A stretch of DNA of 64,000 nucleotides from the NCBI GenBank assembly GCA_041484195.1, contig JBGPHC010000022.1, positions 1 through 64,000 on the forward strand, in the 5' to 3' direction. The position numbers were made by a program, and so were the translations under genes. Origin of the DNA: PSRI01 sp041484195 (GTDB lineage Bacteria > Bacteroidota > Bacteroidia > Chitinophagales > Chitinophagaceae). How positions within the stretch are numbered: the stretch's first letter is position 1; every line of letters begins with the position of its first letter. The notes beneath the pieces were generated by a model. The model was given only the letters and a program-made list of their open reading frames with translations, made no database searches and had not been told where the DNA came from. Below, piece by piece: positions 17,315-26,585 of the stretch.

Positions 17315-18901
17315 ATGAAGAAATTGATCAATGCGCTTATTCTGTTGCTTTTTTTTCATTTGCCTTCAATGGCCCAGGTGATCGTAACCGGTAAGGTTAC
17401 CGATAGCAGAGACGGATCTCCTTTGTCGGGGGTGACCATACAGGTAAAAGGAGGACAGGAAACGATTCAAAGTGGCAGAGACGGCAGTTTCCGGATTTCC
17501 CTTCCAGGCAGGGACAGGATCCTGGTTTTTTCTTACGTGGGATATGGTACGGAAGAAGTTAGCGTGGGGAACAGAACGGAAATTACAATCTCCCTCACTA
17601 CCGAAGAGAGGAGATTGCAGGAAGTGGTGGTAGTGGCTTATGGATTGCAGGATAGGAGAAAGATCACAGGGTCTGTTGCAAAATTGGATGGCAAGGAATT
17701 TGAAAATATTCCAATGCCCTCGGTTGATCAGATGTTGCAGGGAAAGGTTGCCGGCCTCCAATCGGTTGCAGGCTCGGGTCAACCCGGCGCATTACAGGAA
17801 ATCCGGATTCGCGGCATCGGTTCCATCAATGCATCTTCAGAACCACTATTTGTGATTGATGGTGTGCCGGTTAATACTGGCGACTTTTCGAGGAATACCA
17901 CTACCTCCAATGCCTTGGCCGGCCTCAATCCTAATGATATCGAAAGTATATCAGTCCTGAAAGATGCTTCAGCAGCCGCCCTGTACGGTTCCAGGGCAGC
18001 CAATGGGGTGATCCTGATCACCACCAGAAAGGGTAGGCCGGGAAAGACTAAAATAGGCATTAATTCAGAAGTCGGTTTCAGCGATGTTTCTTTCGTCAAT
18101 GATCAATCGAAGCCATTGACCGGTGCGGAGTACTATGAACTCACACATGAAGGATTGGTGAACGCGGGCCTCGATTCGGCTCAGGCGAGCGGATTCTTGA
18201 AGAATGTGCTCGGTGCAGAGGATGGGTTTGACACCAATTGGTTCGACCTCGTGACGCGCCGGGGAAATACTCAGCAATATAATTTGTCCGCATCCGGCGG
18301 TGACGCCAAGACCACTTTTTATGTTTCAGGAAGCTATTTCAAACAACAGGCTGTGGTCATCAGTTCCGACTTCACCAGGTATAGCGGAAACTTAAACCTG
18401 AGGCATGTCGTCAGTGAAAAGATTGCATTCGGATTAAGCCTGAATGCTTCCAATCTCAATCAAAACACACCTACCCAATCAGCCAATTTCAGGAATCCCG
18501 TATTGGGAGCTTATTTCTTAAGACCTTTTCAACATCCATATAATAGTGATGGGTCGCTGGATTACAGCCCTGCTGATTTTTCTCAGATATATAACCCGCT
18601 CGCCATTAACCGGTATGACAAAGAAAAGCTCAGTAATACTAAATTATTGGGAACGGTCTCCGGCGAATATAATATTTTGAAGGGGCTCAAATTCATGACC
18701 AAATATGGCATTGATTATTTTGCCATTGAAGAACCGGCTTATTATAATCCATTTTTTGGAGACGCGGTCACAAGGGGTGGAGACCTGTACAACTATTATA
18801 CCCGCGTGTTCAACTGGGTATGGACGAATACCCTGGATTATCATCGTGAATTGGACAAAGATGGTGACCTGGTGGCAGATCTCAAACTTGGGTATGAGTA
18901 G
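17315..18901 (+). CDS. SusC-like TonB-dependent receptor, N-terminal part ending at an in-frame TAG
   Basis: This is the first 528 residues of a SusC/RagA family outer-membrane receptor that, with SusD, imports oligosaccharides or peptides using TonB energy. In order: signal peptide (1-20), CarboxypepD_reg-like domain (about 22-100), a TonB-box-like stretch with EVVVVAYG, plug domain with the SusC landmarks GSINASSEPLFVIDGVP and KDASAAALYGSRAANGVI, then the first barrel strands. Translation halts at TAG (18899-18901), just after LGYE. The same frame continues open for another 470 codons (to 20314) with unmistakable SusC sequence, so one base change would restore a 999-codon gene. This is a nonsense-mutated pseudogene, a readthrough case or a sequencing error. 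Confidence 0.85.
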   Translation: MKKLINALILLLFFHLPSMAQVIVTGKVTDSRDGSPLSGVTIQVKGGQETIQSGRDGSFRISLPGRDRILVFSYVGYGTEEVSVGNRTEITISLTTEERRLQEVVVVAYGLQDRRKITGSVAKLDGKEFENIPMPSVDQMLQGKVAGLQSVAGSGQPGALQEIRIRGIGSINASSEPLFVIDGVPVNTGDFSRNTTTSNALAGLNPNDIESISVLKDASAAALYGSRAANGVILITTRKGRPGKTKIGINSEVGFSDVSFVNDQSKPLTGAEYYELTHEGLVNAGLDSAQASGFLKNVLGAEDGFDTNWFDLVTRRGNTQQYNLSASGGDAKTTFYVSGSYFKQQAVVISSDFTRYSGNLNLRHVVSEKIAFGLSLNASNLNQNTPTQSANFRNPVLGAYFLRPFQHPYNSDGSLDYSPADFSQIYNPLAINRYDKEKLSNTKLLGTVSGEYNILKGLKFMTKYGIDYFAIEEPAYYNPFFGDAVTRGGDLYNYYTRVFNWVWTNTLDYHRELDKDGDLVADLKLGYE

Positions 18902-18952
18902 CAGAAATCAAAATTATATGCTATCACCGCTTACGGCTCGCAGTTACCACTG

Positions 18953-20314
18953 TTGACGACGCTTCCATTGCCTCCGCCCAGTTCGCCCAAGCAGGCGACG
19001 GCAGGGGGTTCGGACTATTCCTTCGGTTCCGCATTGTCAAACCTGCAACTGAATTACAGGAATAAATATCTATTGAGTGGAAGCTTGCGCAGAGATGGAT
19101 CATCCAGGTTTGGCAGCAATAACAGGTACGGTACTTTCTGGTCGGTGGGCGCCGCCTGGAATGCCGACAAAGAAAATTTTCTGGCTGATTCCAAATATAT
19201 TTCGGCTCTCAAACTTAGAGTATCCTATGGCGTTAATGGAAATGCGGCGATCGGTAATTATGGCTGGAGGCCTACCTATGGCTTTGGCGCGGACTATAAC
19301 CAGGTTCCGGGAGGTGCGCCCACCAATGTTGGAAATCTTGACCTCACCTGGGAACAAAACAAACCCTTTGATGTGGGATTGGAATTGGGATTATTGGGTA
19401 ACAAGATCAATATTGTAGCGGACTATTATAGGAGAAAGACCAGCCAGCTTCTTCAATCTGTGCCGCTTTCCCTCACTTCCGGTTTCGGGAGCTATCCTGC
19501 CAATATCGGTTCCATGGAAAACAAAGGGATTGAGTTTACGGTGAATGCCACGCCCTTTAGCTCAAAATCATTTCGCTGGGATCTCTCCTTCAATATCGCC
19601 CTGAATAAAAATAAAGTCACGTCACTGAATGATAACCAGGATATCATCAATGGTACCAATATCATCAGAGTGGGCAAGGATATTCAATCCGTCTATACTT
19701 TTATATGGGCGGGTGTGGATCCTCAAACGGGCAGTGGACTCTGGTACACGGATGAGACACGCAAAACCACAACTTCAGATGTTACACAGGTAGAGAACGC
19801 CATCATTGGCAGTGCTTCCCCAAAAGGATTTGGAGGATTCAGCACAACAGTTAGTTATAAAGGTATTTCCCTGAGCGGACAATTCAATTTCCAATATGGG
19901 AATCTGCTGTTAAATTCCTGGGGCTTCCTGAATGAGAGTGATGGAGCATTCTTCACTTTGAACCAGGATAAAAAAGCTCTTGACCGGCGTTGGAAGAAGC
20001 CCGGCGATGTCACGGATTTCCCGCAATACGTGGCTGCTAACAGTTCCAATTCCAATGCGCCATCCAGCAGGTATTTCTTTAAGGGTGACTATATAAGGTT
20101 GCGATATCTCACCCTATCCTATCAAATCCCCCAAAATATCCTCAGCAGGCTCAAAATTGATAACGCGCAGTTCTATGTCAGAGGCACCAATCTTTGGACC
20201 AAGGCCTTCGACAAGAATATCACATTCGATCCCGAGCAACCCATCAATGGGGTGAATGACCTGCAGGTGCTGCTGCAGAAAACGGTATCGGTTGGCCTGA
20301 ATTTGAATTTTTAA
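18953..20314 (+). CDS. SusC-like TonB-dependent receptor, C-terminal barrel part
   Basis: This is the second half of the interrupted SusC receptor, in the same frame as the first. The frame is open from 18902; the earliest start codon in it is TTG at 18953, but no independent gene start is likely here. It encodes the remaining barrel, including the family-typical GSDYSFGSAL, NYRNKYLLSGSLRRDGSSRFG and the terminal strand ending in VSVGLNLNF, whose final Phe serves outer-membrane insertion. On its own it lacks signal peptide and plug and would not be exported. The SusD gene follows after 17 bp. There are no further stops or frameshifts, which points to a recent lesion. Confidence 0.85.
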   Translation: MTTLPLPPPSSPKQATAGGSDYSFGSALSNLQLNYRNKYLLSGSLRRDGSSRFGSNNRYGTFWSVGAAWNADKENFLADSKYISALKLRVSYGVNGNAAIGNYGWRPTYGFGADYNQVPGGAPTNVGNLDLTWEQNKPFDVGLELGLLGNKINIVADYYRRKTSQLLQSVPLSLTSGFGSYPANIGSMENKGIEFTVNATPFSSKSFRWDLSFNIALNKNKVTSLNDNQDIINGTNIIRVGKDIQSVYTFIWAGVDPQTGSGLWYTDETRKTTTSDVTQVENAIIGSASPKGFGGFSTTVSYKGISLSGQFNFQYGNLLLNSWGFLNESDGAFFTLNQDKKALDRRWKKPGDVTDFPQYVAANSSNSNAPSSRYFFKGDYIRLRYLTLSYQIPQNILSRLKIDNAQFYVRGTNLWTKAFDKNITFDPEQPINGVNDLQVLLQKTVSVGLNLNF

Positions 20315-20331
20315 AACATAATAATTGCGAT

Positions 20332-21738
20332 ATGAACCTGAAAAAAATAGCAATTTGGCTGATGGTCTCCATGCTAACGGGAGCCTGCAATAAAAAATTC
20401 CTGGATCTCCAGCCTTATGACCAGGTGCCCCTGGATGAGGCCATCGTGGATGAAAATTCGATGCAGACTGCTGTCAATGGAATGTATTCGAGTCTGAGGG
20501 CGGTCGATTTTTTCGGGCGCTCCATTCCGATAGACGGGGACCTGCTGGCGGACAATATTTATATCTCTTCGGTTAATTCTAACCGTTATATTCCCGAAAT
20601 CACCTATTCCTATATTGAAACTAACGGCAATGTTCAGAGCACATGGGCGGAAGCATACAATACCATACAGAGGGCGAACAATGTCATCAATGCTACAGTT
20701 CCGTCTTCGGCGGTATCGGATCAATTGCGGGGAGAGGCGCTTACGATCAGGGCATTGGCCTATTTCGAGCTTGTCAAATTTTTTGCAAGACCCTATCTCA
20801 CTGATCCAACAGGCGCGGGTGTGCCCCTGGTTCTGACTTATGATCCGCAAATAAGGCCCGCCAGGAATACGGTAGCCGAAGTGTATCAACAAATTGAAAC
20901 GGACCTAACAAATGCATATAGTCTTCTGACCGAAGACAAGAATTCTTCCTATGTTTCCAGATATGTCGCGCAGGCATTGCTGGCGAGGCTCTACCAATAT
21001 AAAGGTGATTGGAACAAGGCCCAGGCAGCCGCACTGGATGTAGTGAATAATGGTGGATATTCATTGGCAGACAGCGGGTCATGGGTGAACTATTGGACCA
21101 ATCCATACCCCGTCAGCAATAAGTTGGAAACCATTTTTGAAGTGGAATTCGATGCCATCGGGAATAACAGCACGGACGATTTGGATGCATTCTATTCGCA
21201 GGATGGATATGGTGATGCACTTTGTACGGATGATTTGTACAATAGCTATAGTCCCACTGATGCCAGGCGGGCCCTGATCCTTCCCGGAAACAGAGGCGGC
21301 GAAAATGTGTGGGTAGTGAATAAGTATCCTAATGCCACAAATCCCAATGGGAAGGATAATACAAAAATTATCAGGTATGCCGAGGTTCTGCTCATACTAG
21401 CGGAGAGCTATAACCGAAAATTAGACGATGTCTCCGCCCGCGACGTTCTCAATTTTCTCGCCACAACACGAGATCCCCAGTTTGGCGGGTATGTGAGTTC
21501 GGGTGCCGCGCTGCTCGATGATATTTACCTGGAGCGCCGGAAGGAACTGGCTTTTGAAGGTCACCGCTATTGGGACCTGGTGAGGCTGAACAAAGATGTG
21601 GTGCGAAATAACGGCACCGGCAATTATCCGCCCTTTGTGCCACTCACATTATCGGTGTCGAGTGCCAAGAGGATTTTTCCGATACCCAAGGCCGAACTCA
21701 ACGTAAATAAGAATATGGTGCAAAACCCTGGTTATTGA
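20332..21738 (+). CDS. SusD/RagB family nutrient-binding lipoprotein
   Basis: This is the surface lipoprotein partner of SusC, which caps the receptor and binds the ligand. The lipobox Cys is residue 19 (LTGAC). SusD landmarks follow: FLDLQPYDQVP, an all-helical TPR core with WAEAYNTIQRANNVI and RGEALTIRALAYFELVKFFARPY, then RYAEVLLILAESYNR, LDDIYLERRKELAFEGHRYWDLVR and the terminal IFPIPKAELNVNKNMVQNPGY. At 468 residues it is on the short side but complete. It lies 17 bp after the susC frame and converges with the GT2 gene after 13 bp. Intact susD beside a broken susC suggests the lesion is recent. Ligand class (sugar or peptide) is not evident; no glycoside hydrolase is in the operon. Confidence 0.92.
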   Translation: MNLKKIAIWLMVSMLTGACNKKFLDLQPYDQVPLDEAIVDENSMQTAVNGMYSSLRAVDFFGRSIPIDGDLLADNIYISSVNSNRYIPEITYSYIETNGNVQSTWAEAYNTIQRANNVINATVPSSAVSDQLRGEALTIRALAYFELVKFFARPYLTDPTGAGVPLVLTYDPQIRPARNTVAEVYQQIETDLTNAYSLLTEDKNSSYVSRYVAQALLARLYQYKGDWNKAQAAALDVVNNGGYSLADSGSWVNYWTNPYPVSNKLETIFEVEFDAIGNNSTDDLDAFYSQDGYGDALCTDDLYNSYSPTDARRALILPGNRGGENVWVVNKYPNATNPNGKDNTKIIRYAEVLLILAESYNRKLDDVSARDVLNFLATTRDPQFGGYVSSGAALLDDIYLERRKELAFEGHRYWDLVRLNKDVVRNNGTGNYPPFVPLTLSVSSAKRIFPIPKAELNVNKNMVQNPGY

Positions 21739-21751
21739 AGCAGTGGCCTGC

Positions 21752-22756
21752 CTAAACCATTTCTTCTATGTGATAATTTGGTCTCTGTTTTGTTTCGAGG
21801 TATATTTTTGAAATATATTCTCCCAGTATTCCCAATGCAAGCAATTGCACCCCTCCCAGTAAGTATATGGGTAAGGTGATGGATGCCCAGCCGGGGATAT
21901 TGCGTCCTCTGATTATCACAAGAATTGCCCAGCCTGACATAATTAGGCTGATTGTAAAAATCACAAGGCCAAGCCAGGTGATCAATTTCAAAGGGGCATT
22001 GCTGAATGATGTAATGCCATTTACGGCGAGATGGATCATTTTTCGCAGGGGATATTTTGTTCTTCCCCCGGTCCTCTCAAGCCTGTCATAGTAGACCTCG
22101 GCTGAGGAAAATCCCATCATGGGGAAAATACCTCTTAAGAACAGGTTCACCTCCTTATATTTCCTTAATTCTGTCAAAACGGAATTGGACACGAGACGGA
22201 AGTCAGAATGATTGTACAACAATCTCACCCCCATGAGACGCATCATGCGGTAAAAAATTTGGGCGGAGAATCTTTTGAAATAGGTATCGCTATGGCGCAT
22301 TTTTCTGACTCCGTAAACAATCCTGATCCCTACACGGTATAAACGCAACATTTCTCCGATGATACCAATATCATCCTGCAAGTCGGCATCAATGGAAACA
22401 ATGCAATCAGCCTTATTTGTGACATAATGCATACCTGCCAGCAAGGCATTTTGATGGCCAACATTACTTGACAGGCGAAGACCTTTCACATGGCAGGATG
22501 CATTAGCCTTGATATAAGAGAAAGTTTTGTCTGTGCTTCCATCGCTGACAAAAAGCAGGAAGCTACCCACATTCACTTCCTTCCTCAAAATGAGGTCATC
22601 CAGCAAAGCCGCCAGCCGTTGGTGTGAATCCTCAATGATTTCTTCTTCATTATAGCAGGGAATCACAATTGCCAAAACAGGCAGTGGTACTTGATTTTCT
22701 CCGGACTCATTGAAGGCGTTTTCGGGACTGTGTTGAAAATCTTTTTGCGTTTTCAT
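21752..22756 (-). CDS. GT2 polyprenyl-phosphate glycosyltransferase
   Basis: This 334-residue family 2 glycosyltransferase resembles DPM1/GtrB/ArnC-type enzymes, which make the polyprenyl-phosphate-sugar donor used by GT39/ArnT-fold transferases. The nucleotide-sugar site shows VIPCYNEEE (31-39), SDGSTDKT (71-78) and the metal-binding DAD in SIDADLQDD (121-129). Two hydrophobic helices at about 258-280 and 293-318 anchor the C-terminus in the membrane. Its ATG overlaps the stop of the GT39 gene by 4 bp, so the two are translationally coupled. The natural reading is that it loads the donor and its partner transfers the sugar. The sugar and acceptor are unknown. Confidence 0.9.
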   Translation of the reverse strand: MKTQKDFQHSPENAFNESGENQVPLPVLAIVIPCYNEEEIIEDSHQRLAALLDDLILRKEVNVGSFLLFVSDGSTDKTFSYIKANASCHVKGLRLSSNVGHQNALLAGMHYVTNKADCIVSIDADLQDDIGIIGEMLRLYRVGIRIVYGVRKMRHSDTYFKRFSAQIFYRMMRLMGVRLLYNHSDFRLVSNSVLTELRKYKEVNLFLRGIFPMMGFSSAEVYYDRLERTGGRTKYPLRKMIHLAVNGITSFSNAPLKLITWLGLVIFTISLIMSGWAILVIIRGRNIPGWASITLPIYLLGGVQLLALGILGEYISKIYLETKQRPNYHIEEMV

Positions 22757-24333
22757 TTGATGGCCTCGGGAAGGATTTGGGTAGATTGATTCATGTTTTT
22801 ATTTCCTGATAATTTCGCAAGGATAAATCCATTTTTATAATATAGTGTGTCAAGGTTTGCATAGTGCTGCAAATTGTCAATCCTGGAAAAAACGACTTCG
22901 CCTTTCTGTGGCTCTCGTATGGGCGTGAGTTGGGAGGCATAGAAATTGAAACTGGGGTAATAATGATCCATGGTTATCACCTTGTATTGATTTTGCCGGG
23001 CCAATAGCGCCGCTTCTTTTACCGGTTCCTGGATCAATTTCCACAGGCTTGGCATGAATACCTGGTTGATCATGATCAGGAATAAAATGGAAAGGAAGCC
23101 CAACCGGATTATTTCATTCAGGTTCCTGCCCCATATCCCCAGCCCCATTATGACAACCATGAGAGCCAGCATGATAATAAAGTACGGCTGGTTGAAATAG
23201 ACGGGAATATTCAGTATGATCGCATGTGCAAAGGAGTCATGTGTAAGAGTCAAAGCCTGCTGCGAAAACATGGGAGCAATAAATAGGATCAGCCAGAGTG
23301 TGATGAATGGAAGGAACAATGAACGCGTCCGGTGGGGCTTTTTCCGCATTGCGGCCAGGATGAATAGCGGCGTATATCCGGCGATGATATAGTGAGGTAA
23401 TTTGGTGCCGGAAAATGAAAAGAAAATGAATACGAAACAAAACCAGCTAAATAAGAAAAAAGTCAATGGATCCTTCAGTTTCCGGATTTGCGTGACCAGG
23501 CCATTAATGATCAGTACCGTAAATGGTAAAGTACCTAATAATAATACCGGCAGGTAGTAATAAACTGGCCCCCCATGTCCTTCGAATGACTGGCTAAATC
23601 TCTGCAGGTTGTGATGAAAGAAGAATCCATACAGAAATTCATTTCCCATTTTATGGTATTGCAGGAAATACCAGGGCAATCCAACGACTGCAAAAATCAG
23701 GATACCACCGGCGGAGATAAATGAAGGCAGCAAGCGCCATTTTTTCCATCGGGTCATGCAGATCAGCAGGACTATGACGGGTATGGCAATCGCAATGGGG
23801 CCTTTGGTGGCAAATCCAAATCCCGCGAATAGGTAAAATATATAGAGGTCTCGCTTTTGTGAATTCTCAATATAATTGAAGAGATAGATCATGGCTCCGG
23901 TGACGAAGCAATTTAGCAGGGCATCTGACAGGGCTGCTCTTCCGATCGTGGTAACCTGGATTGCTGCTGCTATCATGAGGGTGCTGAGGCAGGCGGTTTC
24001 ATCATCATATTTGCTGAGGACGAAAAAATATATCAGTATCATCCATAGCATTGATGCCATGGCCGATGGAAGTCTGATGGCAAACTCCGTTTTTCCGAAG
24101 AGCTTCATGCTGCCGACCTGCAGCCAGTTGGTGAACACGGGCTTGTCAAACCTGGCTTCACCCATCACGCGTGGAGTAATGTAATCCCGCGATTGCATCA
24201 TTTCCCTGGTTCCTTCCGCAAAAAAACCTTCATCTTCATCAAACAAAGGACTCTTTCCCAGACCCCAAAAAAAGCTTATAAACACCACGAACCCTGTCAT
24301 CACCCGCAATACTGTGACTCTTTGAATATTCAT
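22753..24333 (-). CDS. GT39/ArnT-like membrane glycosyltransferase (paired with GT2)
   Basis: This 526-residue polytopic protein has an ArnT/PMT fold. The first periplasmic loop carries the acidic motif FDEDEGFFAEG (31-41) and the later EARFDKPVFTNWL, both typical of the family. About eleven hydrophobic segments span residues 10-430, and a small C-terminal soluble domain follows. Its stop overlaps the GT2 start by 4 bp. Together they look like a two-step system that loads a sugar on a lipid carrier and moves it onto an envelope target such as lipid A or a protein. It is a second GT39 in the window, only distantly like the one at 7400. Confidence 0.88.
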   Translation of the reverse strand: MNIQRVTVLRVMTGFVVFISFFWGLGKSPLFDEDEGFFAEGTREMMQSRDYITPRVMGEARFDKPVFTNWLQVGSMKLFGKTEFAIRLPSAMASMLWMILIYFFVLSKYDDETACLSTLMIAAAIQVTTIGRAALSDALLNCFVTGAMIYLFNYIENSQKRDLYIFYLFAGFGFATKGPIAIAIPVIVLLICMTRWKKWRLLPSFISAGGILIFAVVGLPWYFLQYHKMGNEFLYGFFFHHNLQRFSQSFEGHGGPVYYYLPVLLLGTLPFTVLIINGLVTQIRKLKDPLTFFLFSWFCFVFIFFSFSGTKLPHYIIAGYTPLFILAAMRKKPHRTRSLFLPFITLWLILFIAPMFSQQALTLTHDSFAHAIILNIPVYFNQPYFIIMLALMVVIMGLGIWGRNLNEIIRLGFLSILFLIMINQVFMPSLWKLIQEPVKEAALLARQNQYKVITMDHYYPSFNFYASQLTPIREPQKGEVVFSRIDNLQHYANLDTLYYKNGFILAKLSGNKNMNQSTQILPEAIK

Positions 24334-24411
24334 GTTTTTTTCATTGGATTCAGATCCAAAGTATTGAATGAAATATATCTAAAATTTTGTGTCAACTAAA
24401 TCCAAACACCA

Positions 24412-24534
24412 TCAGGCCGCGCTGATAAGACCTGCCAGTTTCATCAATCCGGTTATCAGTGCAAGCACCACAAGGAATAGGAGTGCAATGGCTGTAATTA
24501 CCATATTAAGAATAGCAATTGGAAATTCTTTCAT
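24412..24534 (-). CDS. Small single-span membrane protein (40 aa)
   Basis: A short frame begins at the ATG at 24534 and ends in TGA at 24412-24414. The peptide starts MKEFPIAIL, contains a continuous hydrophobic stretch from about residue 5 to 29 (ITAIALLFLVVLALITG at its core), then a lone Lys and a second hydrophobic tail ending GLISAA. It is on the same strand as its neighbours, 47 bp downstream of the trans-envelope barrel protein and 78 bp upstream of the GT39 gene. It belongs to no family I recognise; a small membrane regulator or partner of either neighbour is possible. Length alone gives weak coding support, so it rests on the clean membrane helix and placement. Confidence 0.4.
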   Translation of the reverse strand: MKEFPIAILNMVITAIALLFLVVLALITGLMKLAGLISAA

Positions 24535-24581
24535 CGGGCATCTTTTTTTTGTCTCCATTCAAAGCAAACTGATTTACTGTT

Positions 24582-25985
24582 TTATAATCTGAATTTCACA
24601 GCGCCCGTAAAGCTCACGGCAAATGGGAAATTCCTGACCGGGGTATTTTGGTTGATTGAAGTGATGGAGTTCCGTATGACTGGTTCAAAAGCCAACGACC
24701 AATTGTGGTTGAGCTTATAATCTATGCCTGCTCCCAATCTGGCTCCAAGGAATATTTTTCTCAATCCCTCAATTTTAGTAATGGATTCACGTACACCCAC
24801 ATTGGATCCAGGCTGAGGAACTTCTATTTCAATTTTAGCGCTTGTAATTAAATTGACATCGATCCCCATCAATCCGTACCACGTGATTTTTCCCTTGGGG
24901 ACCTGATATTTTATGGCAGCAGGAAGGGTCAGGTATTGGATTTGCTGACTGGCCAGATCTCCAAGATGAATGCTATCTGTAGAACGTGGATTCCTGATAA
25001 AGGAGTTGGGTATTTCTCCCAGGCCATAGGTTGTGGCCAGCTTGAATTTATATTCACCTGTATTATCCCGCATGGCACGCACCACGAAAGGGGTAATGGA
25101 AATATTTGAAACTGATGTCGAAGCTCCGAACCTTAACACCCATCTTCGGGAAATTGAATAATCGGCCAGAACGCCTGCGGTGAACGATAATTCCCTCCTT
25201 TCCCGGTTACTGATATCCTGGATGTCCTGATTATTGTATTGATATTCTTCCGTGAGCCTGTCGGCACTGAAATCGGGGGAGAAGACGAGCGATATTGCCC
25301 ATTTTCTTTGCGATTGCCATTTTCCTGATCGTTTTTCCCCATTCCCTAAGCCTGGTATCAAATGATTTGAAAGGATGGCTGTCTTATCTATGCAGCAAGG
25401 CCCTGCCAATGAAAGATTTTTCGAATTCAGGATTTGAGTGGTTCCCGTAAGAATGGCTTTATATCCATTTTTGTTACCAATGCCTGGCGGCTTTGCTGAA
25501 CCCATTGATTGACTCGAGGAATCTTCTACCTTTCTTGCAGTCTTATTTTTATTTGATGAATTTTCAATTATTTTTTCACTAGTTGAATGGTTTCTCTCCG
25601 ACACTGAAACCGGTATTCCCGACCCGGCCCCTGAAGCTTGCCGATAGCCTGCATCATCTTCTGGCCTTGGAGGAAATGAATTACGCGAGCTGGCGGGAGC
25701 CATCCTTATTATTCCTTTGTTACCTGCGGTAGGTATATTATTGTTACTGGTTGCGGATAAGACCGGCGCAGATCGTTTCGGAGAATGCCAGTTCAGGTAT
25801 GCAAGGAATGACAATAATGCCAGGATGGTACTGAAAGCAACTCTCATCAGCCAAATATATTTCCGTCGGAGTCTCTTGGTCTCGTCCTTATCCAGGGCAT
25901 GATCAATATTTTCCCAGATCCTCGCCGGGGGTTCCTCGCTGTATGATTCAATCGATGATCTGAATAATTTGTCGATCTCCTTCAT
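24582..25985 (-). CDS. Trans-envelope protein: anti-sigma-like N-terminus, TM helix and C-terminal beta-barrel
   Basis: The 467-residue protein begins with a short cytosolic segment (1-44; IDKLFRSSIESYSEEPPARIWENID) of the kind found in Bacteroidota anti-sigma-like proteins. One membrane helix follows (about 46-66), then a low-complexity Ser/Asn-rich linker (70-215) and a C-terminal domain (about 225-467) whose alternating strands resemble the outer membrane beta-barrel family. The start is 12 bp after the ECF sigma factor stop, so the two form an operon. The likely role is to hold or release the sigma factor in response to an envelope signal; this is inference from architecture and context. 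There is no cleavable signal peptide. If the barrel really sits in the outer membrane, the linker would have to cross the periplasm. Confidence 0.72.
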   Translation of the reverse strand: MKEIDKLFRSSIESYSEEPPARIWENIDHALDKDETKRLRRKYIWLMRVAFSTILALLSFLAYLNWHSPKRSAPVLSATSNNNIPTAGNKGIIRMAPASSRNSFPPRPEDDAGYRQASGAGSGIPVSVSERNHSTSEKIIENSSNKNKTARKVEDSSSQSMGSAKPPGIGNKNGYKAILTGTTQILNSKNLSLAGPCCIDKTAILSNHLIPGLGNGEKRSGKWQSQRKWAISLVFSPDFSADRLTEEYQYNNQDIQDISNRERRELSFTAGVLADYSISRRWVLRFGASTSVSNISITPFVVRAMRDNTGEYKFKLATTYGLGEIPNSFIRNPRSTDSIHLGDLASQQIQYLTLPAAIKYQVPKGKITWYGLMGIDVNLITSAKIEIEVPQPGSNVGVRESITKIEGLRKIFLGARLGAGIDYKLNHNWSLAFEPVIRNSITSINQNTPVRNFPFAVSFTGAVKFRL

Positions 25986-25997
25986 CTGTGAAAATTT

Positions 25998-26585
25998 CTA
26001 TGATCCATTTTTACTCGCAACTGTCATCCTGGCGGCTATCTGAGCCTGCAATATCTTCCTCGCATCATGCAGGTTTGACTTGCTGGTGCCTTCAGAAATG
26101 CCAAGACTTTCGGAGATTTCCCGATGTTTCATTCCTTCAAATATGTGCAGATTAAAAACCATCCTGTAACCTATCGGAAGGTGCTGGATCATCAGAATGA
26201 GATCCTTTGCATCAAGCTCATGCAGGATATATTCGAAAGAGAAATCATTTTGGAGATTTTCTTCCAGCCCGTCTATCGAAAGGAGCGGGTACAGATTCGG
26301 TTTGCTCCTGAATTTTTCCAAAGCCGTGTTTACCATGATTTTTCTTATCCATCCCTGAAATGATCCTCTTTTTTGGAATTGGTGAAGATTCCTGAACACT
26401 TTTAAGAAACCTTCCTGCATCACTTCTTCCGCTTCTTCCCTGTTCCTGGAATATCGAAGGCAAACAGTGAACATGCCCGGAGCTGACATAGCATATAGCT
26501 GGCTTTGGGAATGTCTATCTCCCTCAACGCAGCTATTGATCAGGTGGCTACTTGGCTCCAAGTATTGGACTTCGTTTAAATACAT
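25998..26585 (-). CDS. ECF-type RNA polymerase sigma factor
   Basis: This is a sigma-70 family extracytoplasmic-function factor. The frame is open to 26711, but the ATG at 26585 (195 aa, beginning MYLNEVQYLE) gives the usual family length and removes a non-conserved extension. Region 2 spans about 20-90, with RNREEAEEVMQEGFLKVFRNLHQF and FQGWIRKIMVNTA; region 4 spans about 125-185, with LPIGYRMVFNLHIFEGMKHREISESLGISEGTSKSNLHDARKIL cut here in two helices. It is followed after 12 bp by the trans-envelope barrel protein, its probable regulator. Targets are unknown; the glycosyltransferase pair further down the strand is an obvious candidate. Confidence 0.9.
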   Translation of the reverse strand: MYLNEVQYLEPSSHLINSCVEGDRHSQSQLYAMSAPGMFTVCLRYSRNREEAEEVMQEGFLKVFRNLHQFQKRGSFQGWIRKIMVNTALEKFRSKPNLYPLLSIDGLEENLQNDFSFEYILHELDAKDLILMIQHLPIGYRMVFNLHIFEGMKHREISESLGISEGTSKSNLHDARKILQAQIAARMTVASKNGS

